Numbered from the stretch's first letter, positions 7,982 through 17,750 are shown. The stretch is 44,467 nucleotides of DNA from DAOUEG01 sp964595455 (GCA_964595455.1 CAZQQL010000011.1:1-44467); one strand, 5' to 3'. A program made the numbers and translations. The notes: generated by a model from the letters alone, not told the origin.

Positions 7982-9250
7982 ATGTCGCTGGAAGAATATC
8001 GCACGTATATGGAAACCTGCCGCCGGTGTTCGGCGTGCAAGTTCATCCCTTTCGAAAAAGTCACCGGGTTCGACCATGTCAACGTCTGCCCCAGCATCTC
8101 CCGGTATGACTACCATACCTACTGCGGCGGCGGGCGTATGGTCATGGGCACCGCTCTTCTCGAGAACCGTCTCGAATTCACGGACAAGCTGATGGAAGTC
8201 GTCTATAACTGCCAGATGTGCGGCGCCTGCGATACCTCATGCAAGTATTCCATGGACATGGAAATCATCGAGCCCATCAACGAGATCCGTATCGCCTGTG
8301 TCAATGCCGGCAAGACCAATCCCGCCCTGGACAAGCTCATCACCAGCCTCAACAAACAGGGCACGATGGTCCCCGGCGCCGCCGTCAAACGCGGTGAGTG
8401 GGCGGAAGGCTTGAACATCAAGGACGCCGCTAAGGAAAAGGTGGACGTCCTCTACTACGTCGGTTGCCAGACCAGCTACAACAAGGACATGTGGAAGACT
8501 GCCCGGACTGCCGCCCGGCTCATGCAGAAAGCCGGCGTGGGCTTCGGCATCCTGGGCGCCGCCGAGACCTGCTGCGGCGGGCGGGCCTACCAGATGGGCT
8601 ACGAACAGGCCTTCCTGGACCAGGCAAAGAAGCTACGGGACATGGTGAAACAATGCGGCGCCAAGACCATCGTCACTACCTGTGCGGAAGGCTACTTCAC
8701 TTTCAAGGTACTCTGGGACAAGTTCAAGATGAAGGACGACATCGAAGTCCTGCATATCACTGAGTTCGCCGCCAGAATGATCAAGGAAGGCAAGCTTAAG
8801 CCGCAGAAGAGCGTGGACATGACGGTGACCTACCACGATCCCTGCCACCTCGGGCGCCTGGGCGAACCTTACATCCACTGGGAGGGAAAAGAGGTCATCG
8901 ACGAGATCCGTACCTTCGATCCGCCGAAAGACTACCGCCGCGGCACCTACGGCGTTTACGAACCGCCGCGGGACATCCTGAAAAGCATCCCCGGCCTGCG
9001 CCTGGTGGAGATGGACCGGATCAAGGAATACGCCTGGTGCTGCGGCGCCGGCGGCGGCGTGGCCGCTACCAATCCCGATTTTGCTCAATGGACGGCTGGC
9101 GCGCGCATCGAGGAAGCGGAGGCGACGGGGGCCACGGCCATCGCCACCGCCTGTCCCTGGTGCATCGAGATGCTGAACCAGGCTATTGGTAAAAAAGGCA
9201 GCCTGCTTCATTCTTACGACGTCATCGAGCTGCTGGAGAAATCGCTCTAG
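7982..9250 (+). CDS. Fe-S oxidoreductase with CCG domains (GlcF/HdrD-like), arm A
   Basis: A 422-residue iron-sulfur protein. One cysteine set is C13-x2-C16-x2-C19-x16-C36; a classical ferredoxin set is C77-x2-C80-x2-C83-x3-C87, suggesting two 4Fe-4S clusters. Two cysteine-rich CCG domains follow: GCQTSYN with TCCGGRAY, then DPCHLGR with WCCGAGGG and CPWC. This is the architecture of GlcF, GlpC and HdrD subunits, which move electrons from a flavoprotein to quinone or another carrier. The start is the ATG at 7982 with AGGAG eight bases upstream; the longer open frame before it is out of phase with the preceding gene and is not coding. The arm B paralogue has identical length. Confidence 0.9.
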   Translation: MSLEEYRTYMETCRRCSACKFIPFEKVTGFDHVNVCPSISRYDYHTYCGGGRMVMGTALLENRLEFTDKLMEVVYNCQMCGACDTSCKYSMDMEIIEPINEIRIACVNAGKTNPALDKLITSLNKQGTMVPGAAVKRGEWAEGLNIKDAAKEKVDVLYYVGCQTSYNKDMWKTARTAARLMQKAGVGFGILGAAETCCGGRAYQMGYEQAFLDQAKKLRDMVKQCGAKTIVTTCAEGYFTFKVLWDKFKMKDDIEVLHITEFAARMIKEGKLKPQKSVDMTVTYHDPCHLGRLGEPYIHWEGKEVIDEIRTFDPPKDYRRGTYGVYEPPRDILKSIPGLRLVEMDRIKEYAWCCGAGGGVAATNPDFAQWTAGARIEEAEATGATAIATACPWCIEMLNQAIGKKGSLLHSYDVIELLEKSL

Positions 9251-9325
9251 ACAGGCAGCGTTAAGGGAATCGTACTTCCTATTTATAGACTTTATCGACT
9301 AAAAACATAAATCAGGGGCAATAAA

Positions 9326-10879
9326 GTGACCGTTAAGAACAGAGATTTATACAAAGCGCTTGAAGACGTCCTGGGACCGGGGTTCATTTCCGAAGATCCC
9401 GTGATCACCGAAACCTATGCCACACCGGTGCGCCGCGGCGTGCCGACGATCCCGCGCTTTGCGGCGATTACTTTGCCCAACAGTACCGAGCAGGTGCAGG
9501 CGATCGTCAAACTGTGCAATAAGTACAGAGTACAGTATAAAGCGGGCAGCACGTCCTGGTTGTACAGCGATTCACTGGTACCGGACTGCATCAAGATAGA
9601 CCTGCGGCGGATGAACAAGATCATCGAGATCAACGAGAAAAGCATGTACGCCGTCGTGGAACCGTACGTCGTCGGGGCGCAGCTCCAGGCCGAGTGCATG
9701 AAGCGCGGTCTCAATTGCAATCTTACCGGCGCCGGGGCGAATTGCTCGGCACTGCCCCTCGCGGCCCACGTCAACCTGGGACACCTGAGCCAGACCGGTT
9801 CCTACGGCGAGCGGAACCAGCTTGCCCTGGAATGGGTCATGCCGGACGGGGAGATCGTACGGTTGGGGTCATTAGGAACGATGGACGAGTGGTTCTGCGG
9901 GGACGGCCCCGGGCCTTCCCTGCGCGGCATCGTCCGCGGCAACACCATGCCGCTGGGCGGGTTGGGCGTGTATACCAAGGCCGCCCAGAAGCTCTACCAC
10001 TGGCCCGGCCCCTCCACCTTCCCGATGGAAGGCGTCTCGCCCAAGTACAAGCCGGCCTACATTCCGCCGGGTTTCCTGGTACGCTATTTCTCTTTCAAGA
10101 CACTGGAGATCATGATTGATGCCGTCCTCAAGATCGGCGAGGCGGAGATAGCCACGGAACTCATGTGCTTCAACGCCGCCATGCTGGCCTCCAACCTGGC
10201 CACGAAGAACATGGAAGAAGAGATAGCGATTTACAATACCTTCAAGGATACGATACAGGGACCGGGGTTCATGGTAATGATCGCCGCCAACTCGCCCTCG
10301 GACTTCGAATACAAGAAGAAGGCGCTGCAAGCCATTGTGGACGATTACGGCGGGCAGCCGCTGGCGGCCATGGAAGACCCGGAGAACCAGGGCGGGTACA
10401 TCTGGCGCTACTTCCGCGAGACCGGTTCCATCAAGGAGACCGGCCGCGTACTGGCCCCGGCGGCCGGCATGGTGGGCGGCGGCGATTCCTTCCCACTGAT
10501 GAGCTACTTTATCCGAAGCTGCACCAAGGTCAAGGCCAAGCTGATCGCCAACGGCACGCTGTTCGATGACGGCACCTCGCCTTTCATCCAGTCCATCGAG
10601 CATGGCCACACCGGCCATGGCGAGGTACTTACCCGCATTTCCATGAGGGTGAAAGACCCGACGGCCGTGGAGAACGAACTGAAGAGCGATTCCAACGAGA
10701 TCTCTATCAAGGAACACTTTGGCGTGCCGCAGTATGTCTGGAGCGATACCCTCCATGATATCTACGGACCGCACGCCAGCAATTACCATCACTGGCTGCG
10801 CAAGATAAAAAAGACGTTCGATCCCAACAATGTATCGGAGTCATCCCATTACATCACAGCCAAAGAGGATAACCAATAA
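9326..10879 (+). CDS. FAD-binding oxidoreductase B (VAO-type), arm A
   Basis: A 517-residue second flavoprotein, distinct from oxidase A. The FAD region includes YKAGSTSWLYSD (about residues 72-83), the strand IKIDLRRMNKIIEINEKS, EPYVVGAQLQAECMKRGL and a Gly-rich GAGANCSALPLAAHVNLGHL (about 136-155). The C-terminus has HASNYHHWLRKIKKTFDPNN, where VAO-type enzymes end in a DP-N motif. It begins at GTG with a CAGGGG site 8 bases upstream. As the third gene of the trio it occupies the GlcE place but is full length, so it may be a second catalytic flavoprotein and not just a structural subunit. The paralogue is at 34282-35835. Confidence 0.87.
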   Translation: MTVKNRDLYKALEDVLGPGFISEDPVITETYATPVRRGVPTIPRFAAITLPNSTEQVQAIVKLCNKYRVQYKAGSTSWLYSDSLVPDCIKIDLRRMNKIIEINEKSMYAVVEPYVVGAQLQAECMKRGLNCNLTGAGANCSALPLAAHVNLGHLSQTGSYGERNQLALEWVMPDGEIVRLGSLGTMDEWFCGDGPGPSLRGIVRGNTMPLGGLGVYTKAAQKLYHWPGPSTFPMEGVSPKYKPAYIPPGFLVRYFSFKTLEIMIDAVLKIGEAEIATELMCFNAAMLASNLATKNMEEEIAIYNTFKDTIQGPGFMVMIAANSPSDFEYKKKALQAIVDDYGGQPLAAMEDPENQGGYIWRYFRETGSIKETGRVLAPAAGMVGGGDSFPLMSYFIRSCTKVKAKLIANGTLFDDGTSPFIQSIEHGHTGHGEVLTRISMRVKDPTAVENELKSDSNEISIKEHFGVPQYVWSDTLHDIYGPHASNYHHWLRKIKKTFDPNNVSESSHYITAKEDNQ

Positions 10880-10971
10880 GCAAACAAAGAAACTATCAAA
10901 AGGAGGAGACGGGGTCATAGAGCAACACATAGATTGCCGCCAGGAATCAACAAAAAGCTAGAGGAGGATAC

Positions 10972-12597
10972 ATGAAAAAAGTATTATTCGTTTCTATTGC
11001 AATCCTGTTGGCCTGCACTATCCTGTTTACCGGCTGCAGCAAAGACACCACCACTACCACCAGCGCTGCAACGACCACCACCACCAGTTCCTCCACGCAG
11101 CCAACAAGCACTACCCCGACCACTTTGACGCCGGTCAAAGGTGGTACGCTGCGGCTTATCCAGGCTTCCGGCCCAATGAGCTTCAGCAACCTGAAGACGA
11201 TCGGCCCCGGTGATGAAATCGCTATTTCCCCTTCCCTGGAGAGACTGGTAGACGTCTCGTTTGAAGGCGGGGAGATTCACTATGAACCTTCACTGTGCAA
11301 ATCCTACGAGATGGACCTGGATGCCAAGACGCTCACCTTTGAACTCCACGAGGGTGTGAAATTCCATGACGGGACCGAAATGACGGCCGATGTCGTGGTC
11401 TGGAACTTCAACCTGAACATGCAGTATGGCAAACTGCAGGAAATCGATCTTATCGACAAAATCGAAGCGACGGGCCCCTACACCGTTGTTCTCACCTGGA
11501 ACAGGTTCAGCAACCGTTACGAAGATAACTGGGCCTGGCTGTCTGTCCGTTCCCAGGCTGCCTGGGAAGCCGCGGGCGGCGGCGCAGCCAGCGAAGAGTG
11601 GGGCAACACGAACATCGTCGGCACCGGCCCCTTCAAGCTCGGCGAATACAAGCGCGATTCATACCTGAACTGGGTGGCGTTCGATGATTACTGGCAGGAA
11701 GGTAAGCCCTACCTGGACGGCATTGCCGTGACCTATGTTCCGGATGCAACCATTGCTTCCCTGAAGATGGAAGCCGGCGAAGCCGACATGTGGAATGGCG
11801 GCACCATCAGAGACCAGCTTGCCCTGGTGGACAAGGGCCTCATCAGACAGCATTCCTGGGCGGGCGGCAACTCGCTGCTGATACCCAACACCGTCGATCC
11901 CGAATCCAAGTGGAATGATCTCCGCGTCCGCGAAGCTCTGGAATATGCTATTGACAAGAAGGCGATCGCCAAAGCCCTTGGGCTCGGTTACACGGTCCCG
12001 TTAACCATGGTTTCTCCGGAATGGTCCTGGGGATACGACCCCACCTACACCCCGCGTGAATACAACCCCGATAAAGCAAAGGAATTACTGGCTGAGGCCG
12101 GTTACCCCAACGGCATCGATGTAACGTTGATGATCACCAATGATGCCGCCGCACGTGACTCCGCTACCGCTATCGCGACATCCCTGCTCAAGTCAGGTAT
12201 CCGCATGACGCTGGACGAAGCCGACATGGGCCGGTTCTATGGTTCGCTCTTCGGTACCGGATGGCCGGACCTGATCATGGGCTTTTCCGGCGAGGTTTCC
12301 TGCTTCCTGGCTTCCTACATAGACTGGTTCAGCAGCAATCCGAAGACCAATATGCCCAGCATGGGACGCTCCGACGAACAGAAAGCGCTCGAAGAGGGCA
12401 TCGAACTCATCGTTTCCATCGAAGACCAGAAAGCCAAGGCGAGAGAACTCGGCCGCTTCCTCATGGACAATGCTGTGGTCTGCCCGCTGTGGTATTCCTA
12501 CTCTGCTTACGTTATACAGCCGTACGTTCACACCGATTACCTGACCCAGGGTCCTATTCGCTGGATGACGGAAAACACCTGGATGGAAGCGCACTAA
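10972..12597 (+). CDS. Peptide-type ABC transporter solute-binding lipoprotein 1
   Basis: A 541-residue SBP_bac_5 type binding protein. The signal peptide ends in lipobox FTGC (Cys at about residue 22), followed by a Thr/Ser tract to about residue 50 and the domain start KGGTLRL. Family marks are KFHDGTEMTADVVVWNFN, IVGTGPFKLGEYKRD, DDYWQEGKPYLDGI and VREALEYAIDKKAI. It would be anchored to the outer face of the membrane and pass its ligand to permeases; despite the family name, ligands may be sugars, peptides, nickel or other small molecules. GAGGAGG precedes the ATG. It sits directly after the FAD-FeS-FAD trio and is followed by a strong hairpin. Confidence 0.92.
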   Translation: MKKVLFVSIAILLACTILFTGCSKDTTTTTSAATTTTTSSSTQPTSTTPTTLTPVKGGTLRLIQASGPMSFSNLKTIGPGDEIAISPSLERLVDVSFEGGEIHYEPSLCKSYEMDLDAKTLTFELHEGVKFHDGTEMTADVVVWNFNLNMQYGKLQEIDLIDKIEATGPYTVVLTWNRFSNRYEDNWAWLSVRSQAAWEAAGGGAASEEWGNTNIVGTGPFKLGEYKRDSYLNWVAFDDYWQEGKPYLDGIAVTYVPDATIASLKMEAGEADMWNGGTIRDQLALVDKGLIRQHSWAGGNSLLIPNTVDPESKWNDLRVREALEYAIDKKAIAKALGLGYTVPLTMVSPEWSWGYDPTYTPREYNPDKAKELLAEAGYPNGIDVTLMITNDAAARDSATAIATSLLKSGIRMTLDEADMGRFYGSLFGTGWPDLIMGFSGEVSCFLASYIDWFSSNPKTNMPSMGRSDEQKALEEGIELIVSIEDQKAKARELGRFLMDNAVVCPLWYSYSAYVIQPYVHTDYLTQGPIRWMTENTWMEAH

Positions 12598-12677
12598 GAT
12601 AGCCCACGTTTACTAACGTTACCTGTAAAAAAATAATACCGGCCTGATACCACCCGGCACGGTATAAACAACCTGAT

Positions 12678-12715
12678 CCTGCCCCGCTCTCCATACCCTC
12701 CGGAGAGGGGGCAGG
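12678..12715 (+). repeat. GC-rich stem-loop after binding-protein gene
   Basis: Arms 12678-12692 and 12702-12715 pair over 14 bp with one bulged G and a nine-base loop. There is no following T-tract, so it is more likely an mRNA-stabilising or REP-like element than a terminator. Its GGAGAGGGGG arm resembles the hairpin at 26368-26396. Confidence 0.6.
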
Positions 12716-12791
12716 ACGAGGTAAGGGCCGCGACGCACCTGATATTTGAGAATTGCCAGGACCAAGCCTGATAAAGATAGGAGACTGACTG

Positions 12792-14861
12792 ATGTCAAAG
12801 ACAGAAACTTACGAGAAGTTGCTGGAACCCGGTTATATAGGGAAGATAAAGACGAAGAACCGCATCATCAAAGTCTGCGGCGGCGCTGAAGATGTCGGCG
12901 ACAAGAACTATGAACTGCATTCCGCCATTGCCCGGGGCGGCGCGGGCCTGATAACCTACGGAGACATAGCTCCGGACGTACCGCTGGGCATTACCGCTCC
13001 GTCCACCAAACGGACGATGGAAAGCGACGACCGTATTCCCATCTTCGCCAGGGTGGCCGAAGGCATCCACAAGAACGGCGGCGTTGTGTTCATGCAGTTG
13101 TTCCATGCCGGCCCGCAGGCCTGGCTATTGAACGGCCTGCAAACCGTTTCGTCCTCGACGCTGACCAAAGAAGAGGTCAAGGAACTGACCGCTCCACAGG
13201 TACCGCGCGCACTGACGATAGCGGAAATCCATGATCTAGTAGAAAAGTTCGGGGCATTAGCGGAACGGTCGAAAAGAGCTGGTTTCGATGGAGTGGAAGT
13301 CAACGGCGCCCGCATGCACCTGATCAACTCATTCATTTCCCGTGCCTGGAACAAGCGCACCGATGAATACGGCGGCTCAGTGGAGAACCGCTGCCGTTTC
13401 ATGGTGGAAATCATCCAGGAAATCAAACGGCGCTGCGGTCAGGACTACCCCATCAGCGCCCTGATCAATGGCATAGAGCTCGATATTCCCAACGGCATCA
13501 CTATTCCCGAATCCCAGGAAATAGCAAAAATCCTGGAGGCCGCCGGGGCTGACGCTCTCCACGTGAGGGCCTTCGGTTACCACGGCTTCGGTTCGGTAGA
13601 CCAGTGTGAAAAGTCCTATTATTCACCGGAAACAAAGCATAAGCTGCCCAAGGAACTCGACTGGAGCCACAAGGGCGAAGGCGCGCTGGTGCCGCTGGCA
13701 GCCGCGGTAAAGAAGGTCGTGAAAGTACCGGTCATCGCCGTCAGCCGTCTCAGTCCCGAGTTGGGTGAAGCCGCCATCAGAGAAGGCAAGGCGGACTACA
13801 TCGCCATCTGCCGGCGCCTGATGGCGGACCCGGAAATTCCGAACAAGCTGCGCGAGGGCAGGGCCGAAGACATCAAACCCTGCACCGCCTGCGATGACTG
13901 CTCCAAGCAATTGATGCTCGGCACGCCGATACGCTGCCGCGTCAACGCCGCGCTGGGCGGCGACGAACCCTACGTCATCGAACCGGCGAAGACCAGGAAG
14001 AAGGTCGTCGTCGTCGGGAGCGGCCCGGCCGGTCTGGAAGCCGCCAGGGTAGCCGCCACCCGCGGCCATGACGTTACTCTCTATGAAAAAGACACCAAGC
14101 TGGGCGGCCTGCTGCCGTACTTCGCGGCCGTCAAGGGCGACGAGGTCGACAACGACGCTACCTGCTTGGTCGACTACTTCAGCGCACAGCTCAAGAAGCT
14201 GGGCGTCAAGATAAAGCTGGGTGAAGAGTTCACCCCGGCCAAAGTCGCTGACGTCAAGCCGGACGCCATCATCCTGGCCGCCGGCGGCGTGCCGGTGACC
14301 CCTAACATACCGGGCATCAACGGTAGGAACGTGCTGAGCCTGGAAGACCTGTATGAGAAGCTGAAGACCTTTATCGGGCCGAAGGGCGCTGCGAAAACGA
14401 TCACCGCCAAGACGCTGGACCCGTTCATCGGGAAAAAGGTCGTCATCGTCAGCGGTTCCATCGAGGCCTTTACGCTAGCGGCGTTCCTCATCGAGCGCGG
14501 CCGGGAAGTGACCATCGTGGCTGATGACAACATCATGAGGATAGACCGGGCGATGCACGATGATTTCCTGATGATGCAGATGAGTTACCGCTATGAGAAA
14601 CGGCCGACCATTCTGAAAGAGGTCAAGTACGGAGAAATCACCGATAAAGGCATGACCGTCACCACCAAGGAAGGTGAGAAGAAGACACTCGAGGCGGACA
14701 CGGTCTTCAACGCCGCGCCTCCCGTCCCGAACAAAGAGCTGGAGAAAGCCTTCAAGGCCAAGATGTCCGAGGTGTACCTGGCTACCGGCACGAACGACAA
14801 GGGGCTGGACTGCATCATGGATGCCATCAACAGCGCCTACTGGATCGCCAAGAAGATTTAG
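12792..14861 (+). CDS. Old-Yellow-Enzyme/2,4-dienoyl-CoA-reductase-like flavin-FeS oxidoreductase, divergent
   Basis: A 689-residue protein with the three-part layout of 2,4-dienoyl-CoA reductase and trimethylamine dehydrogenase: an N-terminal FMN barrel (about 1-370), a cysteine set C-x2-C-x2-C-x11-C (CTACDDCSKQ, then RCRVN) for a 4Fe-4S cluster, and a C-terminal dinucleotide domain beginning VVVVGSGPAGLEAA (about residues 404-417). The family stretch NKRTDEYGGSVENRCRF is intact. However, the usual HxGR reads HAGPQ, the usual HGAHGYL reads NGARMHL, and the second dinucleotide fold has SGSIEA, so catalysis may differ from classical members. It lies in the arm A operon between the binding protein and an SDR. 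A reductase acting on an unsaturated or amine-like intermediate is inference. Confidence 0.85.
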   Translation: MSKTETYEKLLEPGYIGKIKTKNRIIKVCGGAEDVGDKNYELHSAIARGGAGLITYGDIAPDVPLGITAPSTKRTMESDDRIPIFARVAEGIHKNGGVVFMQLFHAGPQAWLLNGLQTVSSSTLTKEEVKELTAPQVPRALTIAEIHDLVEKFGALAERSKRAGFDGVEVNGARMHLINSFISRAWNKRTDEYGGSVENRCRFMVEIIQEIKRRCGQDYPISALINGIELDIPNGITIPESQEIAKILEAAGADALHVRAFGYHGFGSVDQCEKSYYSPETKHKLPKELDWSHKGEGALVPLAAAVKKVVKVPVIAVSRLSPELGEAAIREGKADYIAICRRLMADPEIPNKLREGRAEDIKPCTACDDCSKQLMLGTPIRCRVNAALGGDEPYVIEPAKTRKKVVVVGSGPAGLEAARVAATRGHDVTLYEKDTKLGGLLPYFAAVKGDEVDNDATCLVDYFSAQLKKLGVKIKLGEEFTPAKVADVKPDAIILAAGGVPVTPNIPGINGRNVLSLEDLYEKLKTFIGPKGAAKTITAKTLDPFIGKKVVIVSGSIEAFTLAAFLIERGREVTIVADDNIMRIDRAMHDDFLMMQMSYRYEKRPTILKEVKYGEITDKGMTVTTKEGEKKTLEADTVFNAAPPVPNKELEKAFKAKMSEVYLATGTNDKGLDCIMDAINSAYWIAKKI

Positions 14862-14898
14862 AGCCTATATACTGCTACAATAGCGTTGAATAGAAAAA

Positions 14899-14932
14899 GG
14901 TCCCGGCCGATCCGCTGACAGCGGCCGGGACC
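14899..14932. repeat. Strong intercistronic hairpin
   Basis: Perfect 11-bp arms (14899-14909 and 14922-14932, GGTCCCGGCCG type) flank a 12-base loop. An A-tract precedes it, so a T-tract follows only on the minus strand, where no gene reads in. On the plus strand it probably acts as an mRNA stability or partial termination element after the OYE-like gene. Confidence 0.55.
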
Positions 14933-15015
14933 GAAAATAGGGACCGATGCAGGGAAATTACCGGCCTTTGGAAGGCTGACACAACAAAAAACGATAAGTT
15001 GGGAGAAGAAAAACA

Positions 15016-15792
15016 ATGAGACTAAAAGATAGAGTGGCCATCATAACGGGCGGCGCCCGAGGTATGGGCAGGGCCATCGCGCTCCGTTTTGCCGAGGAAG
15101 GCTGCTCCTCGGTGATCGCGGACATGCTGGACACAGAAGGTGAAAAGACCGTTGCCGATATCAAGAAGGCCGGCAAAGACGCCATCTACGTCCATACCGA
15201 TGTTACGAGCAGCAAGCAGGTCAACGAACTGGTGGCGAAGGCTGCGGCCAAGTTCGGAAAAATAGACATCATGGTCAACTGCGCCGGCATCGGCCGCCCG
15301 CCGCAGCTCATCAACGAGATCACCGAAGCGGAGTACGACAAGGTAGTGGCCGTCAACATGAAGGGTATCTTCCTCTGTCTGCAGGCGATTGCCCCTCACA
15401 TGAAAGCCAACAAGTACGGTAAGATCATCAACATAGCTTCCCTGGCGGGTATTTCGCCGATGGCTACTTCCATTCACTACGCCGCCGCCAAGGCTGCCGC
15501 CAAGCACCTTTCGGACTGCTTTGCGCTGGAAATCGCGCCTTACAACGTCACCTGTAATTGTATCCTGCCGGGCATGATCCGGACTGATATGACGCGGGAT
15601 TTCGCCCCCGACAGCATCAAGAACCTGGACGAGTTCATGGGGATGCTCGCATCCGGCATCCCGCTGGGCAGAGAAGGAACGGTCAACGACATAGCTTCCG
15701 CGGCGCTTTTCCTGGCATCGGATGATTCTTCCTATGTTACCGCGGACAGCATACGAGTCGGCGGCGGCATGCCCAACCGGGCGAACCTCTAA
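15016..15792 (+). CDS. Short-chain dehydrogenase/reductase (arm A)
   Basis: A 258-residue classical SDR. It has the cofactor motif TGGARGMG (about residues 12-19), NCAG near residue 90, and the catalytic set Ser (SLAGIS) with Tyr-x3-Lys in HYAAAKAAAK near residue 155. Asp in VIADMLD after the second strand suggests NAD over NADP. The C-terminus VTADSIRVGGGMPN is typical of the family. It would interconvert an alcohol and a ketone in the cytoplasm. It is preceded by GGGAGAAG and lies in the arm A operon, consistent with a step next to the flavoenzyme oxidation. Confidence 0.9.
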   Translation: MRLKDRVAIITGGARGMGRAIALRFAEEGCSSVIADMLDTEGEKTVADIKKAGKDAIYVHTDVTSSKQVNELVAKAAAKFGKIDIMVNCAGIGRPPQLINEITEAEYDKVVAVNMKGIFLCLQAIAPHMKANKYGKIINIASLAGISPMATSIHYAAAKAAAKHLSDCFALEIAPYNVTCNCILPGMIRTDMTRDFAPDSIKNLDEFMGMLASGIPLGREGTVNDIASAALFLASDDSSYVTADSIRVGGGMPNRANL

Positions 15793-15878
15793 AGCACTCT
15801 CTATCCGGTTGAGGAACGCACCGTAGAAAAATGGCAATACCTGACTTACATGTACGGACAGGAGGTATCTGAACTGAT

Positions 15879-16841
15879 ATGACCACGTATATCATACGGC
15901 GGTTACTCCTGGCTTTGATAACTATCATCATCGTCACGTTGATAGTATTCTTTGCCGTACGCCTTCTGCCCGGCGATCCCTTGATGATCTTCATCGGGCA
16001 GCAAGCTTCCAGCGGCCAAACGGTATCGGATGCCCAGTTGCAGGAACTACGTATCCAGTACGGGCTGGACAAGCCCCTGATGGTGCAGTATTTCAACTGG
16101 GCAACCGCTATCTTCCGGGGAGACCTGGGGACCTCCATCTACTACCACGAGAATGTCTGGACATTAATGATGGAGAGGTTCCCCACGACGGTACACCTCG
16201 GGATACTGGCGCTGGTACTTAATATCGTAGTCGGCGTACTGATGGGGTTGCTGGCCGCCATACGACGCGGTACCTGGATAGACAATGTTTCCACTTTCCT
16301 GGCGAATGTTGGTGTATGCATACCGGTTTTCTGGCTGGCGTTACTCCTGATATACCTCTTCGGGCTCCAGCTTCACTGGCTTCCCATATCCGGTTATACG
16401 CCGCCGTCCAAGGATTTCTGGCTGAACGCCAGAGAGATAATAATGCCGGTGTTCTGCATGGCCATCACGGGGTTGGCCGGTACGGCCCGTCTGACCCGGT
16501 CTGCGATGCTGGAGGTCACCCACCAGGACTACATCCGCACGGCCTGGTCTAAGGGCCTGAGAGAACGAACGATAGTCCTGCGGCACGCTTTGAAGAACAG
16601 CCTTATTGCCATCGTTACCGTGGTGGGTATGGGCATCGGGACGATATTTGCCGGTTCGGTGATTATCGAGACGATTTTTGCCATCCCGGGCATCGGACGG
16701 CTGATGGTCACCAGTCTCTTCGCACAGGATTACGTGGTGATACAGTCAAGTACGCTGGTAATGGGAACGATTATTGTTTTAGCGAACCTGCTGGTCGAAA
16801 TATCTTACGTCTGGCTGGACCCCAGGATCCGATACAGTTAG
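15879..16841 (+). CDS. DppB-type ABC permease 1
   Basis: A 320-residue inner-membrane permease of the dipeptide/oligopeptide/nickel class. The N-terminal helix is followed by RLLPGDPLM, the hallmark of DppB-type subunits; about six membrane spans can be read. The cytoplasmic EAA loop, which contacts the ATPase, is in RSAMLEVTHQDYIRTAWSKG and continues LRERTIVLRHALKNSL (about residues 210-245). The ending WLDPRIRYS is typical. It starts only 12 bases before the gene pair partner DppC-like 1. The nearest binding protein is SBP 1 upstream in the same operon. No ATPase gene accompanies it. Confidence 0.93.
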   Translation: MTTYIIRRLLLALITIIIVTLIVFFAVRLLPGDPLMIFIGQQASSGQTVSDAQLQELRIQYGLDKPLMVQYFNWATAIFRGDLGTSIYYHENVWTLMMERFPTTVHLGILALVLNIVVGVLMGLLAAIRRGTWIDNVSTFLANVGVCIPVFWLALLLIYLFGLQLHWLPISGYTPPSKDFWLNAREIIMPVFCMAITGLAGTARLTRSAMLEVTHQDYIRTAWSKGLRERTIVLRHALKNSLIAIVTVVGMGIGTIFAGSVIIETIFAIPGIGRLMVTSLFAQDYVVIQSSTLVMGTIIVLANLLVEISYVWLDPRIRYS

Positions 16842-16853
16842 GAGAGGAGATTC

Positions 16854-17750
16854 ATGACAGACAACGCAACAACAGTCAACGGATTTTCAGAAGCTCCTCG
16901 ACGCGTCAGCGAGTGGCGGCGGTTCTGGAAGGTTTTCCTGCAGCGCAAGATAGTGATGTTCGGCCTGGTGATTTTCGCGCTGTTGATCATCACTGCGATT
17001 TTTGCGCCATTGCTGGCGCCGCATGATCCGTTTTACGGGGACATTGCGGACTCCATGCTGAACCCGAACAGTACCTACTGGCTGGGTACCGATATCCAGG
17101 GCCGCGATACGCTCAGCCGGCTCATTTACGGTTCGAGGACGGTACTGGAAGTCGGATTCATCACGGTGTTTATCGGGTCGGTGGTCGGACTGGCGCTGGG
17201 CCTGATTGCCGGCTATTTCAGGGGAGCGGTCGCCGCCATTATCCTGAGAGTAATGGATGCGATGATGTCTTTCCCGATGCTGATTCTGGCGCTTTTGCTG
17301 GCCGCTGTGCTTGGGGGCGGTATCCAGAATGTCATCGTCGCCCTGAGCATAGCATCGGTACCCGGTAATGCCAGGGTGATGAACGGCCTGGTCCTGAGCA
17401 TAAAAGAAAACGACTTTGTCATGGCGGAGCGCTCGATCGGAGCCAGTAACTTGCGGATCATGGTTAACCACATACTGCCGAACGCTCTGCCGCCCATCAT
17501 AGTATTGATAACCCTGCAGCTCGGCGGCATCATTATGGCGGAAGCCGGGCTCAGTTTCCTTGGAATTGGCATCAAGCCGCCTGGAGCCGCCTGGGGCGCC
17601 ATGGTCAACGACGGCTACAAATACCTGATGACCAACCCGGCCCTTTCCTTTGTGCCGGGGGTTGCCATCATGCTTGTAGTATTTGCGTTCAACATGGTAG
17701 GCGACGGCTTGAGGGATGCACTCGATCCGCGACTGAGGGGTGTGCTCTAG
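16854..17750 (+). CDS. DppC-type ABC permease 1
   Basis: A 298-residue permease partner to the preceding gene. A cytoplasmic N-terminus with RRFWKVFLQRKIV leads into the first membrane span. LLAPHDPFYGD and YWLGTDIQGRDTLSRLIYG are the standard DppC signatures. The EAA loop lies around SIKENDFVMAERSIGASNLR, and the end GDGLRDALDPRLRG is diagnostic. It forms the heteromeric channel with DppB-type 1 and needs an ATPase pair not seen here. GGAGAGGAG precedes the ATG. Confidence 0.93.
   Translation: MTDNATTVNGFSEAPRRVSEWRRFWKVFLQRKIVMFGLVIFALLIITAIFAPLLAPHDPFYGDIADSMLNPNSTYWLGTDIQGRDTLSRLIYGSRTVLEVGFITVFIGSVVGLALGLIAGYFRGAVAAIILRVMDAMMSFPMLILALLLAAVLGGGIQNVIVALSIASVPGNARVMNGLVLSIKENDFVMAERSIGASNLRIMVNHILPNALPPIIVLITLQLGGIIMAEAGLSFLGIGIKPPGAAWGAMVNDGYKYLMTNPALSFVPGVAIMLVVFAFNMVGDGLRDALDPRLRGVL

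Noticed and set aside
11040..11120. Apparent ACC/ACA/ACG triplet repeats in the binding-protein genes (also near 21740, 32380 and 41920)
   Set aside because: They encode the Thr linkers with mixed codons and are not pure tandem repeats, so they are treated as protein features and not microsatellites.
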